DNA from: a virus
DNA length: 42,568 nt
IMG/VR virus record: IMGVR_UViG_3300022751_000006
Span: 1 to 42,568 of that record
Reading direction: 5' to 3' (one strand)
Position numbers and translations under genes: made by a program. Positions 1-6,818 of this stretch are shown piece after piece. Below the pieces are notes generated by a model. That model was not told where the DNA came from. It saw nothing but the letters and a program-made list of their open reading frames with translations, and made no database searches. Position 1 is the first letter of the stretch; every line of letters begins with the position of its first letter.

Positions 1-127
1 GCGTTGCTCGCAGAGCAGAACCAACAACTGACAGATCACCAGAGGCGGCATATGATGGCGAATCTGCCCAGCCACCGACGCCCACATCAAAGCCGCCATC
101 GGGAATTAGCTCGGGTCCGACGATAGT
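1..127. repeat. 127-bp direct repeat of the window ends (circular assembly overlap)
   Basis: These 127 bases are identical to 42442-42568. An exact 127-base end overlap is what an assembler using 127-mers leaves on a circular or circularly permuted molecule. The tailspike reading frame continues in register through the join, which supports true circular continuity rather than a functional terminal repeat. Confidence 0.95.
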
Positions 128-514
128 AGGACCGACTGACACGGCGTTGCCAGCGATGGAGCCGCCGATTGCAGCAAGCCATCCAGCCTGACTGTAAGCC
201 GCGCCATTGTAGAAATAGCGGCTGTTCGCGAAGTCCGCGTCGATCAGCGAGGATTGATCAACCCAAGCGGGTACACCCCCGCCCGCTGTTAGGGTGGCAA
301 CCGCCTCGCTCATAGTTTTTTCCATCGCAATGCGAGGATCAAACGTACCAGCAGCGAGGGATTCCGCCACATATTTAGCAAGCTCTGGAACCATGCTGTT
401 CCACATCAAGCGCTTCCAGTTATAAACGCCCGTGTTTAGCTGATTGGCAAACTCCACAGCCAGAGGCGATGGCATGCCCAGATTAATGAACTTCTGCGCC
501 AGTGACAGAGCCAT
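1..514 (-). CDS. Tailspike / receptor-binding SGNH-hydrolase protein, N-terminal part (continues at 42568)
   Basis: This is the 5' part of a 596-residue gene that crosses the window cut and ends at 41165. The ATG at 514-512 overlaps the stop of the upstream gene as TAATG, so the two are translationally coupled. Residues 1-40 begin MALSLAQKFINLGMPSPLA and resemble the start of the upstream 83-residue protein (MAYSNAQKLQSLGVATPLA). This suggests a shared virion-attachment peptide, and N-terminal adaptor segments are usual in podovirus tailspikes. The frame is open through position 1 and continues in the same frame at the right end, where the catalytic domain lies. Confidence 0.85.
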   Translation of the reverse strand, partial: MALSLAQKFINLGMPSPLAVEFANQLNTGVYNWKRLMWNSMVPELAKYVAESLAAGTFDPRIAMEKTMSEAVATLTAGGGVPAWVDQSSLIDADFANSRYFYNGAAYSQAGWLAAIGGSIAGNAVSVGPTIVGPELIPDGGFDVGVGGWADSPSYAASGDLSVVGSALRAT

Positions 515-765
515 TACGCATTAACCATCGCTGTCAGAGCGGGCGCTAGAACCGCATCCATCCCCAGCCGCGTAGCCTGTACGGCATTCATCGGGCCTGT
601 GGTAATGGAGGTTGCTACGTAATCACACAGTTTGACGCCGCCTAGCCCCAATTCCTTGAGACGGCGACTATTGCCAACATTGGCTGTGATTTGAGCCTGA
701 ATCTCTAATGCGAGGGGAGTGGCAACGCCAAGGCTCTGGAGCTTCTGGGCATTCGAGTAGGCCAT
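514..765 (-). CDS. Small tail-associated protein, paralogue of the tailspike N-terminus
   Basis: 83 residues, function unknown. I chose the ATG at 765 rather than a GTG at 771 because AGGA lies 8 bases upstream and because the product then starts MAYSNAQKLQSLGVATPLAL, aligning from residue 1 with the downstream tailspike (MALSLAQKFINLGMPSPLAV). Helical and Ala/Leu rich, with no signal peptide. It is the first gene after a promoter-like sequence (795-823) and is coupled to the tailspike by TAATG, so it heads the late operon. A virion adaptor or tail assembly role is inferred from similarity and position only. Confidence 0.75.
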   Translation of the reverse strand: MAYSNAQKLQSLGVATPLALEIQAQITANVGNSRRLKELGLGGVKLCDYVATSITTGPMNAVQATRLGMDAVLAPALTAMVNA

Positions 766-794
766 TGGCACAATCCTAATGAACGTTGCGCGTT

Positions 795-823
795 ACATTA
801 TCATGCGTTTGGTGAACGATCAA
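795..823 (-). promoter_or_regulatory. Candidate late-operon promoter
   Basis: On the minus strand, TTGATC (823-818) is followed by a 17-base spacer and TAATGT (800-795). The same TAATGT at the same spacing follows the other terminator module at 6819-6847. It lies just after a terminator and about 30 bases before the first late gene. The -10 match to the sigma70 consensus is weak; the shared form and placement are the main support. Confidence 0.45.
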
Positions 824-835
824 GGATGGCTTGGG

Positions 836-871
836 ATAAGAAAACCCCGCAGCTTGGGGAAAGCTACGGGG
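836..871 (-). terminator. Rho-independent terminator after the terminase operon
   Basis: Minus-strand hairpin with an 11-base arm CCCCGTAGCTT, five-base loop, and AAGCTGCGGGG (871-845, one mismatch), followed directly by TTTTCTTAT. It lies after the gene ending at 903 and separates the terminase genes from the late operon. A 14-base motif, TGCTCATCTCCTCC on the minus strand (887-874), sits 2 bases upstream and also occurs beside the terminator at 6867. Confidence 0.85.
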
Positions 872-902
872 CTGGAGGAGATGAGCAACTAAGAGGTAAC
901 GC

Positions 903-1283
903 CTACTTGTTTATATCGGCCTGCCGACGCTGTCCAGAGGTTTTGTCGTCGGTCTTGGCATCAACCTTGGGCTGATCGGGAATAGCCGTCTTGCCCTCGG
1001 TCTTGGTCGCGGCGTTCTTATCCGCATCCTCAAGATAAGACTGCATTTCCTTATCTCCGTTGTCAGCGGCCCAGGCGCGTACCATTTGGTTGCCGCTCTC
1101 CGTGGCAGAAGGCATGTCGAGAGGGCTAACAAGGCCCTGTTCCTTCTTGTAGTGCTCTACGATCTTGGATTTCAGGACCGGCGAAACATTCTCAGGCACA
1201 TTGAACGGATTAGCCTCGCTCCAGCCAATGGATTCGAGGTCTTTCTTCTCGGATGCGGTGAGGGTAGTGGAGTTACGAGCCAT
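903..1283 (-). CDS. Hypothetical acidic/lysine-rich protein after terL
   Basis: 126 residues from ATG 1283; AGGAGG lies 5 bases upstream, a better spacing than for the ATG at 1286. The first 60 residues look folded (TASEKKDLESIGWSEANPF), while the last 60 are Lys/Asp/Thr rich and probably disordered. It overlaps the preceding small gene slightly and is the last gene before the 836-871 terminator, so it belongs to the terminase operon. No family recognised; a packaging or virion accessory role is only inferred from position. Confidence 0.7.
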   Translation of the reverse strand: MARNSTTLTASEKKDLESIGWSEANPFNVPENVSPVLKSKIVEHYKKEQGLVSPLDMPSATESGNQMVRAWAADNGDKEMQSYLEDADKNAATKTEGKTAIPDQPKVDAKTDDKTSGQRRQADINK

Positions 1284-1464
1284 CATGGCCTCCTTCGGTT
1301 GTTGAGGTAGAAACGCGTTTATCCCATGCCCGTTGCATCTCGATCAGGTGTTTCATGGAATGCGTCTCCATTAGCTCCTGTCGCATTTTGTAGACCTTGG
1401 CGAGCATTCTATCCGCCTCATAGTCTTTCCAGTCATCTGGGGTCAATGGCTGCTTTCCTGTCAT
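1273..1464 (-). CDS. Small hypothetical protein downstream of terL
   Basis: 63 residues, starting MTGKQPLTPDDWKDYEADRM, mostly helical and charged. Its ATG overlaps the terL stop as ATGA, and its 3' end overlaps the next gene by 11 bases, so it is translated from the terminase transcript. Function not recognised. Confidence 0.75.
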   Translation of the reverse strand: MTGKQPLTPDDWKDYEADRMLAKVYKMRQELMETHSMKHLIEMQRAWDKRVSTSTTEGGHDGS

Positions 1465-2843
1465 CTCCGCCTCTTCTCTATCAATGCAGGTGCTTGGATA
1501 TAGAAGCCCTTGTCGTTGTCTGGCATCAACAATTCCTCTGGGGGAGGCGCTGTAATACCGCAGTTTATGGCAAACTCACCAAAGCTGTCCGATGCGTGGG
1601 AATGCTCATCGTGCTTTGGACCCAGGTAGATGCCAAGCTGCTCGTTGATCTTCCGACTATAGCGCCTGAGGTGTGTCAAACCAAGCATAACCCGCTCTGT
1701 CTGGTTAAACTCGCACATAGGCAATAGCTGGCGAACGGCGTTAATGCGCTCCTCTGGATTCTGCGCCACACCACGATTGATCTTGCTCAGAGGAATGCCA
1801 AGGGCATTGACAGTTTGAACGCGGGTCTTGGCACCAGCGCCCCATTCTCTCATGCCAATGTCGTGGGGGAAGAAGTGCCTGCCGTATGCAAACTTCTCAT
1901 CTCTCCCAAGCTCTGTCAGCGCCTCTACACGGGCGAACACATCATCTGTGTACTCAGGAAGGGCTTGGCCCACAATCTCATCTGCACCAAGCCCTGAAGC
2001 CTCGTAATAGTCCACGATACGAACGCGGGGCATGCGGTCGATATGATACTGCTGATAGAACCAGATCGATGTGTAGTCATCCACGCCCAAATCCCATGAG
2101 GTATAGACAGGTCCTAGTTCTGGATCGTACGGCAGATGACCAACGCGCCCCTCTTTCTCCAGCTTGGCAATGTGCTTGGCGAAATAGGCACCGGCTGAGA
2201 TGCGTTCATAGCCACCATTCCACACATGCTCTGCCATTTCAGGATCAGCGGCGAAATCCGCATCCTTCTCGGCCTTGAGTGTGTCGTTAAACCAAGGGTT
2301 ATCGTACCAATTGACGTTGATGATAATGGCGTTAGCGGGGGGCGATTTGCCACGAAAGAACTTATCAACCGGGTCCGTCTCATATCGGGGGTTCCATGAG
2401 AACCACAGTTCCGAACCAGACTTTCGGATTGTAGGACGAAGGAGCCTTAGGGACACTTCGGAGAGGGTTTGCGCCTCCTCAACCCACGCGCCGTCATAGT
2501 CTTCCAACGATTTTAGATTTGCTGCGTTGAACGATTGCATGCCCTTAAAGACAATCAAACCGCCATGCGGGCACCTAATCTCAGCCTCCAGAACCTCGAA
2601 TAAGTGCTCAAGGCCAAATTTGGCTATCTTGTCGGCTAATAGCTGGCGCACACTCTCGCGCAATGACCCCTGTACCTCGCGGATGCACGCCCATCGCGTC
2701 TTTTGCATCAAACAGCGCTCGATAAGCTTTTCCGCGAAGAAATGGGATTTTGCACCTCCTCTCCCGCCGTGGAGCCCAATGTATCGTGCTGGTTCAAGCG
2801 CTGGAACAAGCTTGCGCGGAACCTCGATCACGAGTTCTGTCAA
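1461..2843 (-). CDS. terL: Terminase large subunit (TTG start)
   Basis: 460-residue DNA-packaging motor. The ATPase half shows a Walker A loop GGRGGAKS (residues 26-33) and a Walker B region YDGAWVEEAQ (116-125). The nuclease half has the expected acidic residues at D251 (SWDLG), D328 (PHDIG) and D419 (ASDSF). It cuts and pumps concatemeric DNA into the prohead through the portal. The start is a TTG overlapping the endonuclease stop (TTGA), with an in-frame TAG two codons upstream and no nearby ATG. A divergent copy of the first 27 codons, with a normal ATG, lies on the far side of the HNH gene (3485-3577). The full-length protein appears intact. Confidence 0.95.
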   Translation of the reverse strand: MTELVIEVPRKLVPALEPARYIGLHGGRGGAKSHFFAEKLIERCLMQKTRWACIREVQGSLRESVRQLLADKIAKFGLEHLFEVLEAEIRCPHGGLIVFKGMQSFNAANLKSLEDYDGAWVEEAQTLSEVSLRLLRPTIRKSGSELWFSWNPRYETDPVDKFFRGKSPPANAIIINVNWYDNPWFNDTLKAEKDADFAADPEMAEHVWNGGYERISAGAYFAKHIAKLEKEGRVGHLPYDPELGPVYTSWDLGVDDYTSIWFYQQYHIDRMPRVRIVDYYEASGLGADEIVGQALPEYTDDVFARVEALTELGRDEKFAYGRHFFPHDIGMREWGAGAKTRVQTVNALGIPLSKINRGVAQNPEERINAVRQLLPMCEFNQTERVMLGLTHLRRYSRKINEQLGIYLGPKHDEHSHASDSFGEFAINCGITAPPPEELLMPDNDKGFYIQAPALIEKRRR

Positions 2844-3460
2844 AGCCTAAAATCCTCAGTAGAGAATGGGTCAAGCCCGTGCTTCCAGCGGTATAGAGCT
2901 TTGGAGTATTCCACTCCGTAATGACGGCTCCACATCGCAAGGCTCTTGGTTTCGCCGCCCATGGTCAGCCTAATAGTATTCCGCTTGTTATTCGCCTGCA
3001 CCTCGATGGATGCCCATTCGCAGTTATTTGGCTCATAGTCGCCATTAACGTCTTTGCGCTCTATCGTCATGCCAGCGGGGCGGTCGCCCATATCAGCAAA
3101 GAATGCCGCGAAACTTCCCCAATGGTCACACACGGCAATGCCGCGACCACCATAGTTTTGGTATTCAGAGTTTGTCTCGCTGTAGCACCTGGAGCGCATA
3201 TCCTTCCATGAGCGATAGGCCCTAGGGTGCAATTTGGACAGCCCGTGCGTCGTATTCCGCCTAACTAAGCTTTCGGTGAATAGACAGCCGCATGATTGAA
3301 TATTCCCATCACGGACGCCCTTGGGGTTTGCTTCCTTTGTGTTTCCACAATCGCATTGCCAAAGCCATCGGCTATTGTCCTCGGTAGAAACGCGATGAAG
3401 GGCCACAAGTCTCCCCGACCTGTAGCCCTTCCAATCCTTAAATGCTCTTTGTTTTCTCAT
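2840..3460 (-). CDS. HNH homing endonuclease inserted at the start of terL
   Basis: 206 residues of a common phage HNH type. An N-terminal zinc-ribbon-like part has WLWQCDCGN (residues about 33-41) and SCGCL (56-60). The HNH-like core has RSRCY, YGGRGIAVCDHW (about 104-115) and a later ERKDVNGDYEPNNCEW segment. A C-terminal helical tail (MWSRHYGVEYSKALYRWKHG) fits a DNA-recognition repeat. The stop overlaps the TTG start of terL. It is flanked by terL sequence on both sides: an N-terminal fragment upstream and the complete gene downstream. That is the signature of a mobile endonuclease whose target is probably the conserved P-loop codons. Activity is inferred. Confidence 0.9.
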   Translation of the reverse strand: MRKQRAFKDWKGYRSGRLVALHRVSTEDNSRWLWQCDCGNTKEANPKGVRDGNIQSCGCLFTESLVRRNTTHGLSKLHPRAYRSWKDMRSRCYSETNSEYQNYGGRGIAVCDHWGSFAAFFADMGDRPAGMTIERKDVNGDYEPNNCEWASIEVQANNKRNTIRLTMGGETKSLAMWSRHYGVEYSKALYRWKHGLDPFSTEDFRL

Positions 3461-3484
3461 GCCGCCATATATAGCACTGAGAGT

Positions 3485-3577
3485 TTATAATCGCAACCCA
3501 CCATGCAGAGCAATGTAGCGGGCATCCTCTAGGGCTGGAAGAAGCTTTCGCGCTGTCTCAATGACTAGCTCGGTCAT
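3485..3577 (-). pseudogene. Divergent terL 5' fragment stranded upstream of the HNH gene
   Basis: 30 codons from ATG 3577. The product starts MTELVIETARKLLPALEDAR and ends ...YIALHGGLRL before TAA. Residues 1-27 match terL residues 1-27 at about 22 positions, up to the GG of the Walker A loop, where homology stops. The ATG overlaps the stop of the upstream gene (ATGA), the usual coupled start for terL, whereas the complete terL has only a TTG. The codons differ at most third positions between copies, so this is not a recent tandem duplication; it looks like recombination with a related phage carrying the endonuclease. The short peptide may still be translated. Confidence 0.85.
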
Positions 3578-3768
3578 TTGCCCTTAGCGAGAATTTGCGC
3601 GGCCTCTTTTAGCATGGCATCCCACTGCGGGACTTCCAATCGCACAAATGCAGGCGTTCCGTCTGTGTGCGTCCCAACTCTAACGTGGGTGTAGCCATCA
3701 CTCCACAATGCCTCTGTTTGGTGACTATCCAAGGCCACTATTTGTTCTAGATTAACTGACATAGTCAT
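3574..3768 (-). CDS. Small hypothetical protein between terS and terL
   Basis: 64 residues, MTMSVNLEQIVALDSHQTEA..., no recognised family. The start overlaps the terS stop as ATGA and the end overlaps the stranded terL start, so it sits between the two terminase genes. In-frame ATGs occur at codons 1 and 3. A packaging accessory role is possible but unsupported. Confidence 0.7.
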   Translation of the reverse strand: MTMSVNLEQIVALDSHQTEALWSDGYTHVRVGTHTDGTPAFVRLEVPQWDAMLKEAAQILAKGK

Positions 3769-4046
3769 TCTGCCTTAGGGTCAACAACCTTGCGCAGGAT
3801 CATGCTGATTGGTGCGCCATCTTCGCCGCTATGCTCCACAGCCTGCATGGGCTTGCCATCGATACGGTCAGCAACTTCCTTGATAGCCCAGCTTTCACCG
3901 GCCTCAGCGGCGGTTACAAGCTTCTCAGCAATGGCTCTGAGCTTCGTTACGCGTTGACCATCACCATCAACTCCATTTGCCTGATTTAGAGCCACGCTTA
4001 GGGCGTTATAAAAGCTCTTCTCTTTGGGTGGCCTACCGCCTGCCAT
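3765..4046 (-). CDS. terS: Terminase small subunit (DUF5681-like)
   Basis: 93 residues. It begins with a basic stretch (MAGGRPPKEKSFYNALSVAL), then a helical segment RAIAEKLVTAAEAGESWAIK and the typical end ADRIDGKPMQAVEHSGEDG. This pattern is seen in small terminase-like proteins encoded directly before terL. It would recognise phage DNA and load the large subunit. The assignment rests on family pattern plus position two genes upstream of terL. Size is at the small end for a terminase small subunit. Confidence 0.75.
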   Translation of the reverse strand: MAGGRPPKEKSFYNALSVALNQANGVDGDGQRVTKLRAIAEKLVTAAEAGESWAIKEVADRIDGKPMQAVEHSGEDGAPISMILRKVVDPKAE

Positions 4047-4075
4047 TATAACTCACCTAAGCCTTTGTAATGTTA

Positions 4076-4324
4076 TTACGTTTCATCCGGCAGTACTCCC
4101 ATTCTGATCTGTGTTTCCACATCGGTCATGAGGCGCTGTGCTTCTTGGGCTACATCGATGTTAGGCTCTTCGGCCTCGCTGTAGAATGGATGCACGATAG
4201 ATGCTCTCTTGCGGTTAGACATGCCGATATATGTAGTTATGCCGTTATCGGTATTTTCTACCAATACGCCCTTGTTAGCAAGGTTTGATGTTAGTAGGCT
4301 TAGGATACCGTCAGCTTTGCTCAT
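4076..4324 (-). CDS. Hypothetical protein
   Basis: 82 residues, MSKADGILSLLTSNLANKGV..., no recognised family. ATGA overlap with the preceding gene. The 29-base gap to terS holds a short perfect inverted repeat GTAAT-GTT-ATTAC (about 4067-4079) overlapping the end of the gene; no T-tract follows. Confidence 0.7.
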   Translation of the reverse strand: MSKADGILSLLTSNLANKGVLVENTDNGITTYIGMSNRKRASIVHPFYSEAEEPNIDVAQEAQRLMTDVETQIRMGVLPDET

Positions 4325-4557
4325 GGCGCGTAAACTTTCAATCCTTCTGGGATATCGGCAAAATTAGGCTCTCCAGCAGGTCTGCCCATCTCTTCAGCCG
4401 TCCGCCATATCCGCTTCAACTTTCCATCCTTCACCCCAATGCCCACATTATACCACCAATTTGTAGGCATTGTCAGTACTTTGGCCCATGTCGCAGCAAC
4501 ATCGATCCTCTGCCCATCTATTTCTAGAATTCCCTCTCGTATCCCGTATGCGCTCAC
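4321..4557 (-). CDS. Hypothetical protein
   Basis: 78 residues, MSAYGIREGILEIDGQRIDV..., probably a small beta-rich fold with TWAKVLTMPTNWWYNVGIG in the middle. Coupled at both ends by ATGA overlaps within the leftward cluster of small genes. No family recognised. Confidence 0.7.
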   Translation of the reverse strand: MSAYGIREGILEIDGQRIDVAATWAKVLTMPTNWWYNVGIGVKDGKLKRIWRTAEEMGRPAGEPNFADIPEGLKVYAP

Positions 4558-4802
4558 TCTCTCATCCCTCCTTTGTCTGATTGATCTTGGGTTTGGAGGG
4601 GTTTGGGACGCGGGCGTGAAACCTGGAATCTTGCGTACCCGCTCCTGACAAACCCTCTTGAGCCATCGCTAAAATGATATGTGGTGCTGTTGGCGTTCGA
4701 TGTAGTCCTTACGATAGCGGCCTTGAACTCAGGAAAATGCACCCATGACCACCTTCCAAGCCCTGCCGTCTTGCTATCTAGACGGCTTGCGTAGTTTCTC
4801 AT
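4554..4802 (-). CDS. Hypothetical basic protein
   Basis: 82 residues, net basic, with a middle segment that reads as alternating strands (STTYHFSDGSRGFVRSGYAR) and a C-terminal Pro/Lys/Gln tail. Coupled by ATGA overlaps on both sides. Function unknown. Confidence 0.65.
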   Translation of the reverse strand: MRNYASRLDSKTAGLGRWSWVHFPEFKAAIVRTTSNANSTTYHFSDGSRGFVRSGYARFQVSRPRPKPLQTQDQSDKGGMRE

Positions 4803-5080
4803 GTCCGCGCCTGTGATTTCTCAAAATATCGGGCATGGGATTCGTTGTCTTTTACCATGCGCTCATGAAGTGCATGCCACGCGCCAGCTAGACGCTCGTT
4901 ATCCTTCTCTAACTCTTCTATCCGGACCTGTTGGGCCTCTAGTGCTGAGCGGGCTTCGTGGATGGTATTAAACACGGCAACAAAGATCGCATCATCTACC
5001 GTCATATCTGTTTTCAGATACGAATCCATAACTTCTTCAGTTAGCTTCTTTGCCCATTCGGGAATGTTATCAGGCTTCAT
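4799..5080 (-). CDS. Hypothetical coiled-coil protein
   Basis: 93 residues. Residues about 38-75 form a likely coiled coil (EARSALEAQQVRIEELEKDN). It overlaps the upstream gene by 11 bases and the downstream gene by 4. Family not recognised; similar small coiled-coil proteins recur in this cluster (5070-5549, 7189-7422). Confidence 0.7.
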   Translation of the reverse strand: MKPDNIPEWAKKLTEEVMDSYLKTDMTVDDAIFVAVFNTIHEARSALEAQQVRIEELEKDNERLAGAWHALHERMVKDNESHARYFEKSQART

Positions 5081-5549
5081 TCTTGTTTCCTCCTAGAGAG
5101 GCAATGGCACCCGAAAGTCTTTCTATCTGCTCCCGATGCTGAAGCCGGGTCCATTGATTTCCCGATGGGCCATGCGTTCTCGGCTGCTTCGATAGAGCCT
5201 TATCCTGCTCCTCGTGCCAGGAATTAGCCTCTTCCAGCACCTTCACTGCTTCGGATAGACGGGCTTGGGATGCGGAAGCGCGTTTGGCTTGCTCAGCGGC
5301 CTTGTCTGACCAGAAGCGCCAGTAACCGGAGCCATCTGGATCACTGTCTAGTGCAGCCTCAAGCTCAGCGATACGTGCGGATTGCTCCTCTATGAGGGTG
5401 TTGGAGGCGTATAGAGCCTCAGAGCGAGCGAGCATCACAGTCAACTGTCCTACGTTCAACCCAACAGGAACGGCATCATCTCCTACCAGGACTGCGATAC
5501 GATAGCTGTCTGGATGCTGCGCTAGAAAATCACTCAGTTGCTCCCTCAT
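5070..5549 (-). CDS. Hypothetical coiled-coil protein
   Basis: 159 residues from ATG 5549, which overlaps the preceding stop (ATGA); an upstream extension in the same frame would overlap the previous gene and is not needed. Residues about 45-65 and 78-120 are helical and heptad-like (IEEQSARIAELEAALDS; SASQARLSEAVKVLEEAN). No catalytic motif seen. Ends in a Lys/Asn-rich tail. Confidence 0.7.
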   Translation of the reverse strand: MREQLSDFLAQHPDSYRIAVLVGDDAVPVGLNVGQLTVMLARSEALYASNTLIEEQSARIAELEAALDSDPDGSGYWRFWSDKAAEQAKRASASQARLSEAVKVLEEANSWHEEQDKALSKQPRTHGPSGNQWTRLQHREQIERLSGAIASLGGNKNEA

Positions 5550-5845
5550 TTCTCTTTCCCCTCTCGAATCCTTTCTCCCCGGTAATGGAGCATCATGCAA
5601 AAGTTGGCCACATCAACGGGGTCGCCCTTCTCGACATGAGCCCGAAGCATGTTTGACAAGTCCTCAGCCGTGCATTCGCTCTTGTTCTGCCAGCCCCGCC
5701 GACCATCACTTCGCTTCTGTTTCAATTTCGCTTTCATCGCCTCAGAAAGCTTGTCAACGCCCTGATCGTCAATGTGTTGGCGCGTGGCTGGCTCAAATTC
5801 CGGCATTTCTCTGGTTTCATACCCGTGTCGGATGCTGCTACTCAT
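5546..5845 (-). CDS. Conserved phage hypothetical protein
   Basis: 99 residues. The C-terminal half carries a pattern that recurs in many phage hypothetical proteins: GWQNKSECTAEDLSNMLRAH followed by VEKGDPVDVANFCMMLHYRG. Function of that family is unknown. ATGA overlaps join it to both neighbours. Confidence 0.8.
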   Translation of the reverse strand: MSSSIRHGYETREMPEFEPATRQHIDDQGVDKLSEAMKAKLKQKRSDGRRGWQNKSECTAEDLSNMLRAHVEKGDPVDVANFCMMLHYRGERIREGKEK

Positions 5846-6015
5846 TCTTCATCATTCTCCGCGCCGTAAATGTATTCTTCGAAACTCTTGCCTTCGCTGT
5901 AGCGAAAGTCGTCTTCGCTGCAATCCATGATCTCTTGGAACAGGTAAACTCCAGATTCCCTGTCCTCTGGGTATGCCTTCAAGACTTCCTGCTTTGCGTC
6001 GTACTGGCGGCTCAT
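5842..6015 (-). CDS. Small acidic hypothetical protein
   Basis: 57 residues, MSRQYDAKQEVLKAYPEDRE... ending AENDEE; strongly acidic and tyrosine rich. The start has GAGGAACGAGGA just upstream and the stop overlaps the next ATG as ATGA, which fits the coupling seen throughout the cluster. It overlaps the 3' half of the gene at 5852-6208 in another frame; composition favours this frame in the overlap. Confidence 0.65.
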   Translation of the reverse strand: MSRQYDAKQEVLKAYPEDRESGVYLFQEIMDCSEDDFRYSEGKSFEEYIYGAENDEE

Positions 6016-6208
6016 TCCTCGTTCCTCTCTTCTGTGGTGGTTTGGATAGAGGGCTTGGGAGGGGGTGAGTATGTTTTAGGAGAACGTTAGCAATAGCCGC
6101 CACACCATGCTCGTGCCCCCAGATAGCTCCCATTGGGCCGCTAGCCGCATCAGCCGCCTCTAAGGCTATATTCCATACCCATTGTGGAATTTCACTCGGC
6201 TTTTCCAT
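5852..6208 (-). CDS. Hypothetical protein with a long out-of-frame 3' overlap
   Basis: 118 residues from ATG 6208. The first 64 residues look like a real protein (MEKPSEIPQWVWNIALEAAD, then GAIWGHEHGVAAIANVLLKH) and are the only candidate for 6016-6208. The remaining 54 residues overlap the 57-residue gene at 5842-6015, are very arginine rich, and look like translation of the wrong frame. The gene may have lost its own stop through a frameshift, or the overlap is genuine. Function unknown. Confidence 0.5.
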   Translation of the reverse strand: MEKPSEIPQWVWNIALEAADAASGPMGAIWGHEHGVAAIANVLLKHTHPLPSPLSKPPQKRGTRNEPPVRRKAGSLEGIPRGQGIWSLPVPRDHGLQRRRLSLQRRQEFRRIHLRRGE

Positions 6209-6560
6209 TTCCCCCCTCATCGAGATTAATGCTTTCATCAGGAAATGCAGCCGAATATTCGGCATCCGAAAACACATCAGAGTGACGCTTAACCACCGGC
6301 CAAAGCTCGTCAATCATAGCCATCGTCAGATTACGCCGCTGCTCATTAGTCAACGCCCCATCGCTCTCTAGAGGCTTGTCTAGGAGGCGTCGTGTAGCCT
6401 CTTCTAGGTAATCAATGACCTCATATACACGCCATGCGCCTGTTGCCTTGAGCTTGGCTATGCGGGCCTTAACTGCCCCCTCAGACCGTCCAAGATCAGC
6501 CGCACAAAAGTAGTCGAATTCAAAGATTTTCCTATCTTCCTCGTCCGTAAACCGCTTCAT
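6192..6560 (-). CDS. SANT/Myb-like DNA-binding protein
   Basis: 122 residues from ATG 6560, chosen because AGAGG lies 5-6 bases upstream and it clears the previous gene. Residues 1-40 (RFTDEEDRKIFEFDYFCA then DLGRSEGAVKARIAKLKATG) match the pattern of small SANT/Myb-like helix-turn-helix domains, with the acidic first helix and the RSEGAVKARI recognition helix. The C-terminal part is helical. DNA binding and a regulatory role are inferred. Confidence 0.7.
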   Translation of the reverse strand: MKRFTDEEDRKIFEFDYFCAADLGRSEGAVKARIAKLKATGAWRVYEVIDYLEEATRRLLDKPLESDGALTNEQRRNLTMAMIDELWPVVKRHSDVFSDAEYSAAFPDESINLDEGGNGKAE

Positions 6561-6571
6561 TTTGGCCTCTA

Positions 6572-6793
6572 CTACTTCAGTCGTTTCAGCGCGACGTAAA
6601 ACTGAACCCATTCGGGAGTATCTTTTAATCGACGCCCCTTTTCATCCCTCCACGTGCCGTGCTCGATGGAACCACGAACTCCCTCAACAATCTCATTGAG
6701 CCAATTTGAGGCGTTTATGACCTCCTTTTCGGCACGGCGTTTATTCTGCATACGCTCCCGATCCTGAGCCTTTTTCTTCTCTGTCCCTGGCAT
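6572..6793 (-). CDS. Small basic hypothetical protein
   Basis: 73 residues with a strongly basic N-terminus (KKKAQDRERMQNKRRAEKEV) followed by NASNWLNEIVEGVRGSIEHG and a C-terminal helix. First gene after the terminator/promoter module at 6819-6917, so it probably starts a transcription unit. Nucleic-acid binding is plausible from charge only. Confidence 0.65.
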   Translation of the reverse strand: MPGTEKKKAQDRERMQNKRRAEKEVINASNWLNEIVEGVRGSIEHGTWRDEKGRRLKDTPEWVQFYVALKRLK

Positions 6794-6818
6794 TTCATCC
6801 CTCTCAACTTACCGTCAT

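Noticed and set aside
1-127. Functional terminal direct repeats
   Set aside because: The 127-base length is the standard assembly overlap for a circular contig, both copies are perfect, and the tailspike gene reads through the join.
874-887. GGAGGAGATGAGC on the plus strand as gene starts (also at 6904)
   Set aside because: The frame at 881 stops after three codons, and that at 6911 has no coherent product. The motif makes more sense as part of the minus-strand terminator modules.
3485-3577. terL fragment as a simple tandem duplication or sequencing error
   Set aside because: Most third codon positions differ between the copies, so they have diverged over a long time or come from different lineages.
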